Source of the DNA: Rudanella paleaurantiibacter
GTDB lineage: Bacteria > Bacteroidota > Bacteroidia > Cytophagales > Spirosomataceae
Length of the DNA stretch: 62,935 nucleotides
Assembly (NCBI RefSeq): GCF_009184635.1
Contig: NZ_WELI01000004.1
Coordinates: 1 to 62,935 of the forward strand
Reading direction: 5' to 3'
The notes below the pieces were generated by a model. The model saw nothing but the letters and a program-made list of their open reading frames with translations, was not told where the DNA came from and ran no database searches. Positions 1-6,813 of the stretch are shown one piece after another (within the stretch, counting starts at the first letter, position 1; each line of letters begins with the position of its first letter). Made by a program: the position numbers and the translations under genes.

Positions 1-63
1 CTGTCCTGGTAGAAGAGGGGTGATTTTAGTCCATTCCTGCTCGGTGATCTCATAGCGTCTCAT
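1..63 (-). mobile_element. IS5-type transposase, N-terminal fragment cut by the window edge
   Basis: On the minus strand an ATG at 63 opens a frame that runs off the window, reading MRRYEITEQEW and then a PLLPG motif. This is the characteristic start of the helix-turn-helix domain of IS5-family (IS1031/IS5 group) transposases. Only 21 residues are visible, so integrity of the element cannot be judged. The end of the insertion sequence should lie in about 64-115; I cannot fix it because the partner terminal repeat is outside the window. Confidence 0.7.
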
Positions 64-259
64 GCCACAAAGATCGTAGGATTGGGTAAGTTTATCCTAA
101 TTGTCCACACACTCTAAAATTCGGGATGACTCATGTTTAGACTCATTAAGTTTCAGCCGGGTTTCCAAAGGAGTTGTGCCCGAATTTCTGATGAGTCGGA
201 GAGTCGGCTTTTCCGGTTTACAGGCAAACTATGTAAAGCGTGATGGTCAAATCAAGCAA

Positions 260-310
260 CGGAACGTCGGTCGCTATAAACTATAAACCAAAAACTATAA
301 ACCATAAACC
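260..310. repeat. Family A word repeat (TAAACYATAAAC), copy A1
   Basis: A run of TATAAAC/CATAAAC words directly after the stop codon of the minus-strand gene ending at 313. It is preceded by GGAACGTCGGTCGC, a short tag that recurs in copy A6 as GGAACGTCGGCCGC next to the same words. Only one arm is present here; the other may have been lost when the insertion sequence to the left arrived (inference). Confidence 0.7.
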
Positions 311-312
311 CC

Positions 313-603
313 TCAAACCACCGAGGGCGAAGTAGCTTCGGGCAGACCTTCCTGCCGCCATAACTCGATGCCTTGCCGGATCAGGACGAAGGTAGGAAGT
401 TGCGTGATCTCAAAGCTTCGGAAAATATCCGGGTGGGCGGTCTCGTCGAGCTTCATTACCCGAACCCCGGTGCCCAGATGCCCCCGTAGCCGCTCGATCA
501 ATGCCATAACCGATGGACGTAGGGTCGCATCGACAGGCATAAAAATCAGCAGAACGGCCGACGCGGTATCCGAAACATGCGTTTTTTTACGGTCTGGATT
601 CAT
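313..603 (-). CDS. Thioredoxin-fold protein without the CxxC motif
   Basis: A 96-residue protein with the outline of a small thioredoxin: strand LLIFMPVDA near residue 20, helix with ALIERLRGHLG, strand VRVMKLDE, then FEITQLPTFVLIRQG, which matches the cis-proline loop and following strand of thioredoxins. The active-site cysteine pair is missing: the place where WCGPC would sit reads VDATLRP, and the protein has no cysteine. It is therefore unlikely to be a disulfide reductase and may be a binding or scaffold variant. It stands alone on the minus strand, with a word repeat right behind its stop codon. Confidence 0.7.
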   Translation of the reverse strand: MNPDRKKTHVSDTASAVLLIFMPVDATLRPSVMALIERLRGHLGTGVRVMKLDETAHPDIFRSFEITQLPTFVLIRQGIELWRQEGLPEATSPSVV

Positions 604-787
604 GGGGAATCAAAGCTACAGCCTGGGTAAACCCGGCTGAATTCAGGGGTAAAAGTACGAGTAGGGGCCGGTTTGGGTACATGACTTTTATCAGGCAATT
701 GACTAATCGTTTCCCTGCTGACCATATTCGGCGTAATTTGCAGCTTTATAGAGACAGTCTTTAACTCATACATACCGCCATACCCGT

Positions 788-2392
788 ATGCTTACTGGTT
801 TGTATACCAATACATTAACCGATCTGCTGTTTGAGCAGGAAGATGATTTTCTGGGCGTATTTGACCTGGCGCAAAACCGGTATGTACGTATCAATCAGGC
901 AGGTATTCGGTTGTTGGGGTACGCGTCGGAAGAACCAATCCTGAATCAGAGCGGGCCCTGGTTTCGGCGGGAACCGCTCTCGGCTGAGGGGCAACAAGAG
1001 GCTCTGGTCCGGCTGCTCCAGGTAGGTTCGCATGAGGAGGAGACCGAAATGGTGCGGCACGACGGCTCTACGTTCTGGGCACGGCTGACCATCACCCTGT
1101 TTCCCGATGGTAAACTGGCGTTGGTACGGCTGGTAAACCGCGAACAACTGCACCGCACCGAGCGTGAGCTGAACCACAGCGTTCGACGCTACGAGGCCAT
1201 TTTTTCCAATGCCACCATTGGTATCATCGTCTCTGACCAACAGGGGCAGGTTGTGTCGGCTAATCAACTGGCCGACCAGCTATTTGGGTACCAGGAGGGC
1301 GAACTGGTGGGCCTTTCCATTGAGCAACTCGTGCCTGATTCGGTGAGCCATCAGCACGAAAATCTGCGTAAGTCGTTTAACCGAAACCCGCAGGTGCGGC
1401 CTATGGGGCACAACCGCGACTTGCACGCCCAACGCAAAGATGGCACCTTGTTTCCGGTCGAAATCAGTCTTAGCTATTTCCGGCTCGATCAGGCTCTGTA
1501 CGCCGTCGCGTACATCATCGACATCACGTTCAAGCGCGAGGTAGAGCGCCAATTGCTCGAACAGAAAAGTCAGGTGGAGCGGCTTAACGCCGAACTGGAG
1601 CAGAAAGTGGCCGACCGGACGCACGCGCTTATGAATACGCTCGAACAGCTCGAACAGTCGAAAGATGAGCTGGCACAGGCCCTCAAAACCGAGCGTGAAC
1701 TGGGCGAACTGAAGTCGCGCTTCGTGTCGATGGCGTCGCACGAGTTCCGCACTCCGCTCACGGCCGTACTCAACGCCACTACGCTTATTGAAAAATACCC
1801 CGAAGGCGACCAGCAGGAAAAGCGGCTCCGCCACCTGCACCGGATTCGGGCGTCGGTAAAGCACCTTAACGATATTCTGGAGGAGTTTTTGTCGGTTGGC
1901 AAGCTCGAAGAAGGCAAAATTGTGGCGCATCCGGCCCGCGTCAGTTTGCCTCAGCTGGTAACCGAAACCGTGGCCGATATGCACAGTATGCTCAAAACCG
2001 GGCAGGTGGTGCATACCGAACTGGACTGCCCGCGGCCAATCTGGCTCGACCCCTCGCTACTCCGCAAAATGATCGTCAATGTGCTGTCTAACGCCATCAA
2101 ATATTCCGGCGAAGGCTCCGAAATCCATATCCGGGCCAACTGCCAGGAGGGTCAGCTGACCATGATCGTAACCGATCAGGGCATTGGGATTTCGCCCGAC
2201 GACCAGCAACATCTGTTTGAGCAGTTTTTCCGGGCCAAAAATGCAATTAATGTGGCCGGTACGGGCCTTGGGTTACATATTGTGGCCAAATATGCTGAAC
2301 TGATGCAGGGCTCGGTGCAGTTGCAGAGCGAACTTAACAACGGAACGACTATCACCCTTATTCTCCCTTATGAAGACCATCCTCTTGATTGA
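788..2392 (+). CDS. PAS-domain sensor histidine kinase
   Basis: A 534-residue soluble kinase with no membrane segment. Two PAS domains cover about residues 18-115 and 135-250; the second has the typical AIFSNATIGIIVSDQQGQV start. A coiled coil follows (250-310), then the HisKA box with phosphate-accepting His318 in SMASHEFRTPL, and a HATPase domain with N box NVLSNAIKYS, G1 DQGIGI and G2 GTGLGL near the C terminus. The gene overlaps the next one by 23 bases, so the receiver-CRP protein encoded there is the obvious phosphorylation partner. The stimulus cannot be read from the sequence. Confidence 0.93.
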   Translation: MLTGLYTNTLTDLLFEQEDDFLGVFDLAQNRYVRINQAGIRLLGYASEEPILNQSGPWFRREPLSAEGQQEALVRLLQVGSHEEETEMVRHDGSTFWARLTITLFPDGKLALVRLVNREQLHRTERELNHSVRRYEAIFSNATIGIIVSDQQGQVVSANQLADQLFGYQEGELVGLSIEQLVPDSVSHQHENLRKSFNRNPQVRPMGHNRDLHAQRKDGTLFPVEISLSYFRLDQALYAVAYIIDITFKREVERQLLEQKSQVERLNAELEQKVADRTHALMNTLEQLEQSKDELAQALKTERELGELKSRFVSMASHEFRTPLTAVLNATTLIEKYPEGDQQEKRLRHLHRIRASVKHLNDILEEFLSVGKLEEGKIVAHPARVSLPQLVTETVADMHSMLKTGQVVHTELDCPRPIWLDPSLLRKMIVNVLSNAIKYSGEGSEIHIRANCQEGQLTMIVTDQGIGISPDDQQHLFEQFFRAKNAINVAGTGLGLHIVAKYAELMQGSVQLQSELNNGTTITLILPYEDHPLD

Positions 2393-3422
2393 AGATAACG
2401 AGGCCATACGCGAAACCACCGCCGAAATTCTGGAATTGGCCAACTACAACGTGCTCACGGCCGAAAACGGCAAGGTAGGCGTAGAAAAAGCCCTGGCTAC
2501 CCGGCCCGATCTGGTCATCTGCGATATTATGATGCCCGTACTCGATGGCTACGGGGTGCTACAGATTTTCAATAAAAACCCGCAGTTGTCGGGGGTGCCG
2601 TTTATCTTCCTGACTGCCAAAACCGAACGCACCGATTTCCGCAAAGGCATGGAACTGGGGGCCGACGATTACCTCACCAAGCCCTTTGAAGAAAGCGAAT
2701 TGTTGAGCGCGATTGAGGGCCGACTGAATCGGTTTCAGCACATGCGCCCGGCCTACGATCTCCAGCAAAACGGCCTCGATCAGTTTCTCGACGATGCCCG
2801 CAGCACGGCCAACCTGGAAAGCCTCTCGGCCGACCGGAAAGTACATGCCGTTCGGAAGAAACAGTATCTCTACACCGAGGGCGACGAACCCACCCGTTTG
2901 TATTTCCTGAAGTCGGGTAAAGTGAAAACCGTACGGACCAATGCCGACGGTAAAGAACTCATTACGGGCATCTACAACGCAGGTGAGTTTTTTGGGTACC
3001 TGGCCCTGCTCGAAGACCGTGAGTATACGGAATCGGCTGTGACCATCGACGATTCGGAGCTGGTGTATATTCCGCAGGCCGATTTTCAGCAGCTTTTACT
3101 GGCTAATCAGGACGTAAGTCATCAGTTTATTCAGTTGCTGGCCGGTCGGGTAGTTGAGCGTGAACAGCAGCTGGTAGGCATGGCGTACCATTCGCTTCGT
3201 CGGCGGGTGGCCGATGCCTTGTTGTGGCTCCACAGCCGCCAACCGGAGTCGGGGCCGGGCCTGATTCAACTCTCGCGCGACGATCTGGCGTCGCTTGTGG
3301 GTACGGCTACGGAGTCGCTTATTCGGACGTTGAGTGAGTTTAAGCAGGACGGCCTGATCGAAATGGTGGGATCGAGTATTCGGGTACTGCAAGCCGAAAA
3401 ACTCCGCCGGGCCAACTGGTAA
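2370..3422 (+). CDS. Response regulator with receiver and CRP/FNR-type output
   Basis: A 350-residue fusion. Residues 1-120 form a CheY-like receiver: acidic pair at ED8-9, phospho-acceptor Asp52 in ICDIMMPVLDG, Thr/Ala at LTAK and conserved Lys104 in YLTKPF. Residues about 150-260 form a cyclic-nucleotide-binding-type beta barrel (YTEGDEPTRLYFLKSGKVK), and about 265-345 a winged HTH with LSRDDLASLVGTATESLIRTLSEF, as in CRP/FNR factors. Phosphorylation by the overlapping kinase upstream probably controls DNA binding; whether the barrel still binds a nucleotide is unknown. A strong terminator follows the stop codon, so kinase and regulator form a two-gene unit. Confidence 0.92.
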   Translation: MKTILLIEDNEAIRETTAEILELANYNVLTAENGKVGVEKALATRPDLVICDIMMPVLDGYGVLQIFNKNPQLSGVPFIFLTAKTERTDFRKGMELGADDYLTKPFEESELLSAIEGRLNRFQHMRPAYDLQQNGLDQFLDDARSTANLESLSADRKVHAVRKKQYLYTEGDEPTRLYFLKSGKVKTVRTNADGKELITGIYNAGEFFGYLALLEDREYTESAVTIDDSELVYIPQADFQQLLLANQDVSHQFIQLLAGRVVEREQQLVGMAYHSLRRRVADALLWLHSRQPESGPGLIQLSRDDLASLVGTATESLIRTLSEFKQDGLIEMVGSSIRVLQAEKLRRANW

Positions 3423-3461
3423 GTCCATGACGTACTAACCTGACCAACATCAGGTCAGGAC

Positions 3462-3506
3462 CTAATCGGTCTCATTCGGGTAGCGGATGAGGCCGATTAG
3501 TTTTGT
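3462..3506 (+). terminator. Rho-independent terminator of the kinase/regulator pair
   Basis: Stem of 14 pairs with one G-U pair: CTAATCGGTCTCAT at 3462-3475 pairs with ATGAGGCCGATTAG at 3487-3500, loop of 11 bases, followed by TTTTGT. A smaller hairpin (ACCTGA/TCAGGT) lies just before it. Confidence 0.75.
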
Positions 3507-3531
3507 GGGGTAATTAATCGTCAACCGGCGC

Positions 3532-3942
3532 ATGAAGACTGCCCTTTATCTCACGAATTGTACAGCCGATGCTTCGCAGATCCTGCATCGCTGGTCCTCG
3601 ACCGACGAGCCCGTGCGGCTCACGGTAGTTTATCCCTACACCATTGAAACGGGCCGGGCTTTGACCAAAGACTCGTTTCATCAGGCTAAAAATCAGGCCG
3701 AAACCCGCCTGCAAGGCTGGGCCAACCAACTCCCGCAGGCCTGGCCGGGCGAGGTGCGTACCGAAACCCTGCTGGCCGAACCCGAACTGGCGGCTACGCT
3801 TCACCTGCTGCTGCGGGGCTACGACTATATGCTTGTCGACGATGAACAGCTGGGCCTTTCTGAGGCTGCATCGGCCCTGCTGACCCAGACTCAGACCCAG
3901 CTTTGCCAATTGTGTGGGAAGCCCACCTACGCTGCCGTATAG
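3532..3942 (+). CDS. Uncharacterised small protein, possibly USP-like
   Basis: A 136-residue protein I do not recognise by motif. It begins MKTALYLTNCTADA, like the first strand of a universal-stress-type alpha/beta fold, has a second strand VRLTVVYPYT, and a late hydrophobic strand YDYMLVDDEQLG. The usual GxxG-S/T nucleotide motif of universal stress proteins is not visible. It starts 26 bases after the terminator of the regulator gene and precedes another PAS kinase, so it may be part of a sensory unit (inference). Ordinary codon use supports a real gene. Confidence 0.6.
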   Translation: MKTALYLTNCTADASQILHRWSSTDEPVRLTVVYPYTIETGRALTKDSFHQAKNQAETRLQGWANQLPQAWPGEVRTETLLAEPELAATLHLLLRGYDYMLVDDEQLGLSEAASALLTQTQTQLCQLCGKPTYAAV

Positions 3943-4044
3943 AGGGCGAGTGAGTGGCTTTGGGCCTGCATGCCCACCTGTAGGTAGCTTTAGCACATGA
4001 ATCCGGGCGAGTGAGTAGGTAAAAAATCGAGTGCTCCTTATATT

Positions 4045-5646
4045 GTGAAACTATTGGGAGTGACCAGCGATAAACCGACTCAACGATCCTTGTTATTCAA
4101 TCAGACTCGCCGACACGCTGACGGTGAGAACACTTCGAACCAACGGGCTTCGCTCCCGGCCGCAGGGCTGATCGGGGGCATCTTCGACGCTATCCCGGGG
4201 TACGTCGCGTACTGCGAACCGGTATTTTACCCAGAAACCGACACGGTTGTCGACTGGGTGTATCGGGTAGCTAACGCCCGGCTCAATTCGCTGGTACATC
4301 CGCCGGGTGGGTCGGTAGTAGGGCACACCCTCCGGGAGCTGTTTCCCGACCTCCCGACCGGGGATTTTCTGTCGCACTGCACCGTTGCGTTTCTCCAGAA
4401 GCAAGCCGTCTCCTTCGAGTTTTCGTACAGGATTGGTACCGAAGAAACCTGGTTTCTGGCCGGAGCCGAGCCGCATGACGACGGGTTAGTGTTGTCGTGG
4501 ACAGACATCACCCAGCAGAAAAAAGCCATTTCGGAAGGGCCGTTGTCGTCGGTTGTACAGGCAATTCTGGACTATTCGCAGACCGCCGTGGCCCTGCACG
4601 AAGTCGTATACGACCAGGCGCATCGGATTGTTGATTTTCAGACCGTACAGGCCAATAAACAGGCATTGGTTAATTGGGGAGCTCATGGGCAAGCCCGGCT
4701 GCGCGAGTCCCTGCTGACGCTCGAGCCGCAGGCCCGCGAATCGGGCGAGTTTGACCGGCTCGTGCGGGTGGCTACCACGGGTGAGCCCGAATCGTACGAA
4801 TTGGCTTACAACGACCGGCTGTATGCCGTGACCGTGGCCCGCGCCGACAAGGGTGTGGTGACCTCCGCCGTTGATATCACCATCGACCGGCAGTACCGGC
4901 ATCAGCTCGAAGCCATGAACCAGAGCCTGCGGCAATCCAACGAAAACCTCCAGTCGTTTGCCTACGTAGCCTCGCACGACTTGCAGGAGCCTCTGCGCAA
5001 GATTCAGACATTCAGCGACATTCTACAGAATCAGTTCGAGGATAACCTCTCGGATGGGGAGCGCGATATGACCCGCCGGATTCAGAAATCGGCCCGGCGG
5101 ATGCAGATGCTCATTAAAGATTTGCTCGCGTACTCGCAGTTGGCGGGTCGACGGGAGGCCCATCAGCCCGTTCGGCTCAATGAGATCGTCAACGAGGTGG
5201 TGAGTGATCTGGAAATAGGCATTGCCGAGAAAAAAGCGACCGTAGAAGTTGCCGCGCTGCCCGTGGTCCGGGGGAGTGCGTTCCGGTTACGGCAACTCAT
5301 GCAAAACCTGCTGGCCAATGCGCTTAAATTTGCCGGGGCCAACCGCCCGCCTGTGGTACAAATAAACGCCCGGCCCGCTCAATCCGACGATCTGCCCGCC
5401 GATTTGCCCCGCTCCAATTCGTATTGGCTCATTACCGTAGCCGACAACGGCATCGGGTTCGACGAAAAGTACAAAGGGCGCATTTTTCAGCCATTCCAGC
5501 GACTACACGACCCGGCCGATTATACCGGTACGGGCATTGGGTTGGCTATCTGCCAGCGGGTAGTCGAGAGCCACGGGGGCGCCATTGACGTGAATAGTGT
5601 GCCCGATGTGGGGACAACGTTTAAAGTGTTTCTGCCCGTCGATTAA
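4045..5646 (+). CDS. PAS-domain sensor histidine kinase of phytochrome-kinase type
   Basis: A 533-residue soluble kinase with a GTG start. Two PAS-like domains (about 40-155 and 165-285) precede a HisKA box with His311 in VASHDLQEPLRKIQTFSDIL, the DLQEPLR form typical of kinases related to cyanobacterial phytochrome Cph1, and a HATPase with NLLANALKFAG, DNGIGFDE and GTGIGL. It has no GAF-PHY chromophore module of its own. It lies convergent to the bacteriophytochrome operon, whose regulator it could also serve (inference). Directly after its stop codon begins word repeat B1. Confidence 0.92.
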   Translation: MKLLGVTSDKPTQRSLLFNQTRRHADGENTSNQRASLPAAGLIGGIFDAIPGYVAYCEPVFYPETDTVVDWVYRVANARLNSLVHPPGGSVVGHTLRELFPDLPTGDFLSHCTVAFLQKQAVSFEFSYRIGTEETWFLAGAEPHDDGLVLSWTDITQQKKAISEGPLSSVVQAILDYSQTAVALHEVVYDQAHRIVDFQTVQANKQALVNWGAHGQARLRESLLTLEPQARESGEFDRLVRVATTGEPESYELAYNDRLYAVTVARADKGVVTSAVDITIDRQYRHQLEAMNQSLRQSNENLQSFAYVASHDLQEPLRKIQTFSDILQNQFEDNLSDGERDMTRRIQKSARRMQMLIKDLLAYSQLAGRREAHQPVRLNEIVNEVVSDLEIGIAEKKATVEVAALPVVRGSAFRLRQLMQNLLANALKFAGANRPPVVQINARPAQSDDLPADLPRSNSYWLITVADNGIGFDEKYKGRIFQPFQRLHDPADYTGTGIGLAICQRVVESHGGAIDVNSVPDVGTTFKVFLPVD

Positions 5647-5648
5647 GT

Positions 5649-5775
5649 GAATGAATAATGTACAATGGGTAATGAATAATGAATAATGGGAAAGGCTCAG
5701 TGTGCTGGTTGTCAGACTTTTAACTATTCATTCTGCATTATACATTATACATTTGATTTGGATTCAGCACTTAAC
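5649..5775. repeat. Family B word repeat (AATGAATAATG), copy B1
   Basis: Left arm of AATGAATAATG words (5651-5690), a spacer with GTGTGCTGGTTGTCAG, and a right arm of CATTATACATTATACATT words, ending in CAGCACTTAAC. It fills the gap between two convergent genes; the TTA of the heme oxygenase stop codon is part of its tail. Spacer, arm and tail are clearly related to copy B2 at 19025-19144. Confidence 0.8.
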
Positions 5776-6382
5776 ACACGCTGGTATCGGCTGGGAGATG
5801 GCCAAATACCTGCGGAGCTGTATACCCAAAGATTTTGCGGTAACAATCAAAAGCCTGCCGGGCAGCGGCTACAACCGCATCGGCATCGGGGGCACCCTGC
5901 GCAAAGGCAAACTCGCCAAACTCCCGCCATAATGGCCCCGTCTGGACACCGTAACCGCGATAAAAACGGGCCTGCCCGAGCAAAGGCTGTAAGGCTTCGC
6001 TTTGTTCCAGGTAATGCCAGACCGTTTTCCCGCCCAGCATGGAGCCTTCGCCCACATACGCAGCCCCAAGTAGCTGTACGGGGCTCCAATCGGCAAACAC
6101 GGGCTGAGGGTGCACGGGTAACGACAATTGAACGGTTTCCAGATCGGCCCGGAGCCAATTCGTTTTCCGGCGGGAATCGGGCCGGTAATCCGAGAAAAAA
6201 GCCGGCTCGTTGTCGATGGCGGCTTCGAGGGCCTGGTGAAAAATGCCGTGGGTAAGCAACAGGTGCCGGTACTGATCGGTCGATAGGGTACCCGACCGGA
6301 GTGCATCGGCGTAAAGCAGTTGTTCGGTCTCGGTATGGTGCGGGCGTGTTTCGTCGCGCAGACGCAGGAGCAGGTCGTTCAT
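5771..6382 (-). CDS. bphO: Biliverdin-producing heme oxygenase
   Basis: A 203-residue all-alpha heme oxygenase-like protein of normal length for bacterial BphO. It starts LLLRLRDETRPHHTETEQ, where the histidines match the proximal heme ligand region, and carries the distal-helix motif YVGEGSMLGGKTVWHYLEQ. It opens heme to biliverdin, the chromophore of bacteriophytochromes. It overlaps the upstream response regulator by four bases (ATGA), which is overlapped in turn by the phytochrome operon, so chromophore and photoreceptor are made together. Terminal residues LPADTSVC run into repeat B1. Confidence 0.88.
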   Translation of the reverse strand: MNDLLLRLRDETRPHHTETEQLLYADALRSGTLSTDQYRHLLLTHGIFHQALEAAIDNEPAFFSDYRPDSRRKTNWLRADLETVQLSLPVHPQPVFADWSPVQLLGAAYVGEGSMLGGKTVWHYLEQSEALQPLLGQARFYRGYGVQTGPLWREFGEFAFAQGAPDADAVVAAARQAFDCYRKIFGYTAPQVFGHLPADTSVC

Positions 6383-6810
6383 GGGGAGGCAATTTGGGCG
6401 TTATCGTCCAACCAAAAATGGCAGAGCCGCCGGAGCAGGGCCCCAGTTTCGGGATAGCTGCCCGGTTTCACGAGGTAAGCGTTGGCCCCGGCTTCGTAGG
6501 CTTGCCGAATATCGCTGGGGTTGTCTGAGGTGCTGTAGGCAATAATGGGCAATAGTCGGGTACGTTCGTCGGTTCGCGCCCAGCGTAGTACGTCAATACC
6601 GCTGATCCCCGTCAGGTTAATATCGAGTAACACCAGTTTGGGTAAAGACGTTGTTGGGCGGGCCTCCAAACCCTCCGCCGATAGGTAGCGAATCGCGTCG
6701 GAACCGCTTGTCAGAATGGTGTACTGGAGCGGCCGTTCCAGCTTATTCAACAATCGACTGAAGACCTCCACGTCGTCGGGATTGTCTTCAACGTATAAAA
6801 TATCAGTCAT
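6379..6810 (-). CDS. CheY-like response regulator of the phytochrome operon (Rcp1 type)
   Basis: A single-domain receiver of 143 residues: MTDILYVEDNPDDVEVFSRLL gives the acidic pocket, LVLLDINLTGISG the phospho-acceptor aspartate, and YLVKPGSYPE the conserved lysine. NPDD and the DINL form are usual in Rcp1-type regulators paired with phytochrome kinases. It has no output domain, so it signals by protein contact. Its gene sits three bases after the phytochrome gene and overlaps the heme oxygenase start. Confidence 0.9.
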   Translation of the reverse strand: MTDILYVEDNPDDVEVFSRLLNKLERPLQYTILTSGSDAIRYLSAEGLEARPTTSLPKLVLLDINLTGISGIDVLRWARTDERTRLLPIIAYSTSDNPSDIRQAYEAGANAYLVKPGSYPETGALLRRLCHFWLDDNAQIASP

Positions 6811-6813
6811 GAC

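Noticed and set aside
101-286. Open frame of 61 codons right of the transposase fragment
   Set aside because: It runs through the likely insertion-sequence end and into word repeat A1, has no recognisable motif, and contains an inverted repeat (AAATTCGGG/CCCGAATTT) that fits noncoding DNA better.
3942-4020. Direct repeat GGGCGAGTGAGT at about 3945 and 4007
   Set aside because: Two short copies only; resembles the words of the 9180 element slightly but has no inverted arm.
5847-6392. Arg- and Pro-rich 181-codon frame on the minus strand over the heme oxygenase gene
   Set aside because: A shadow of bphO in a GC-rich frame; the heme oxygenase frame has all family motifs.
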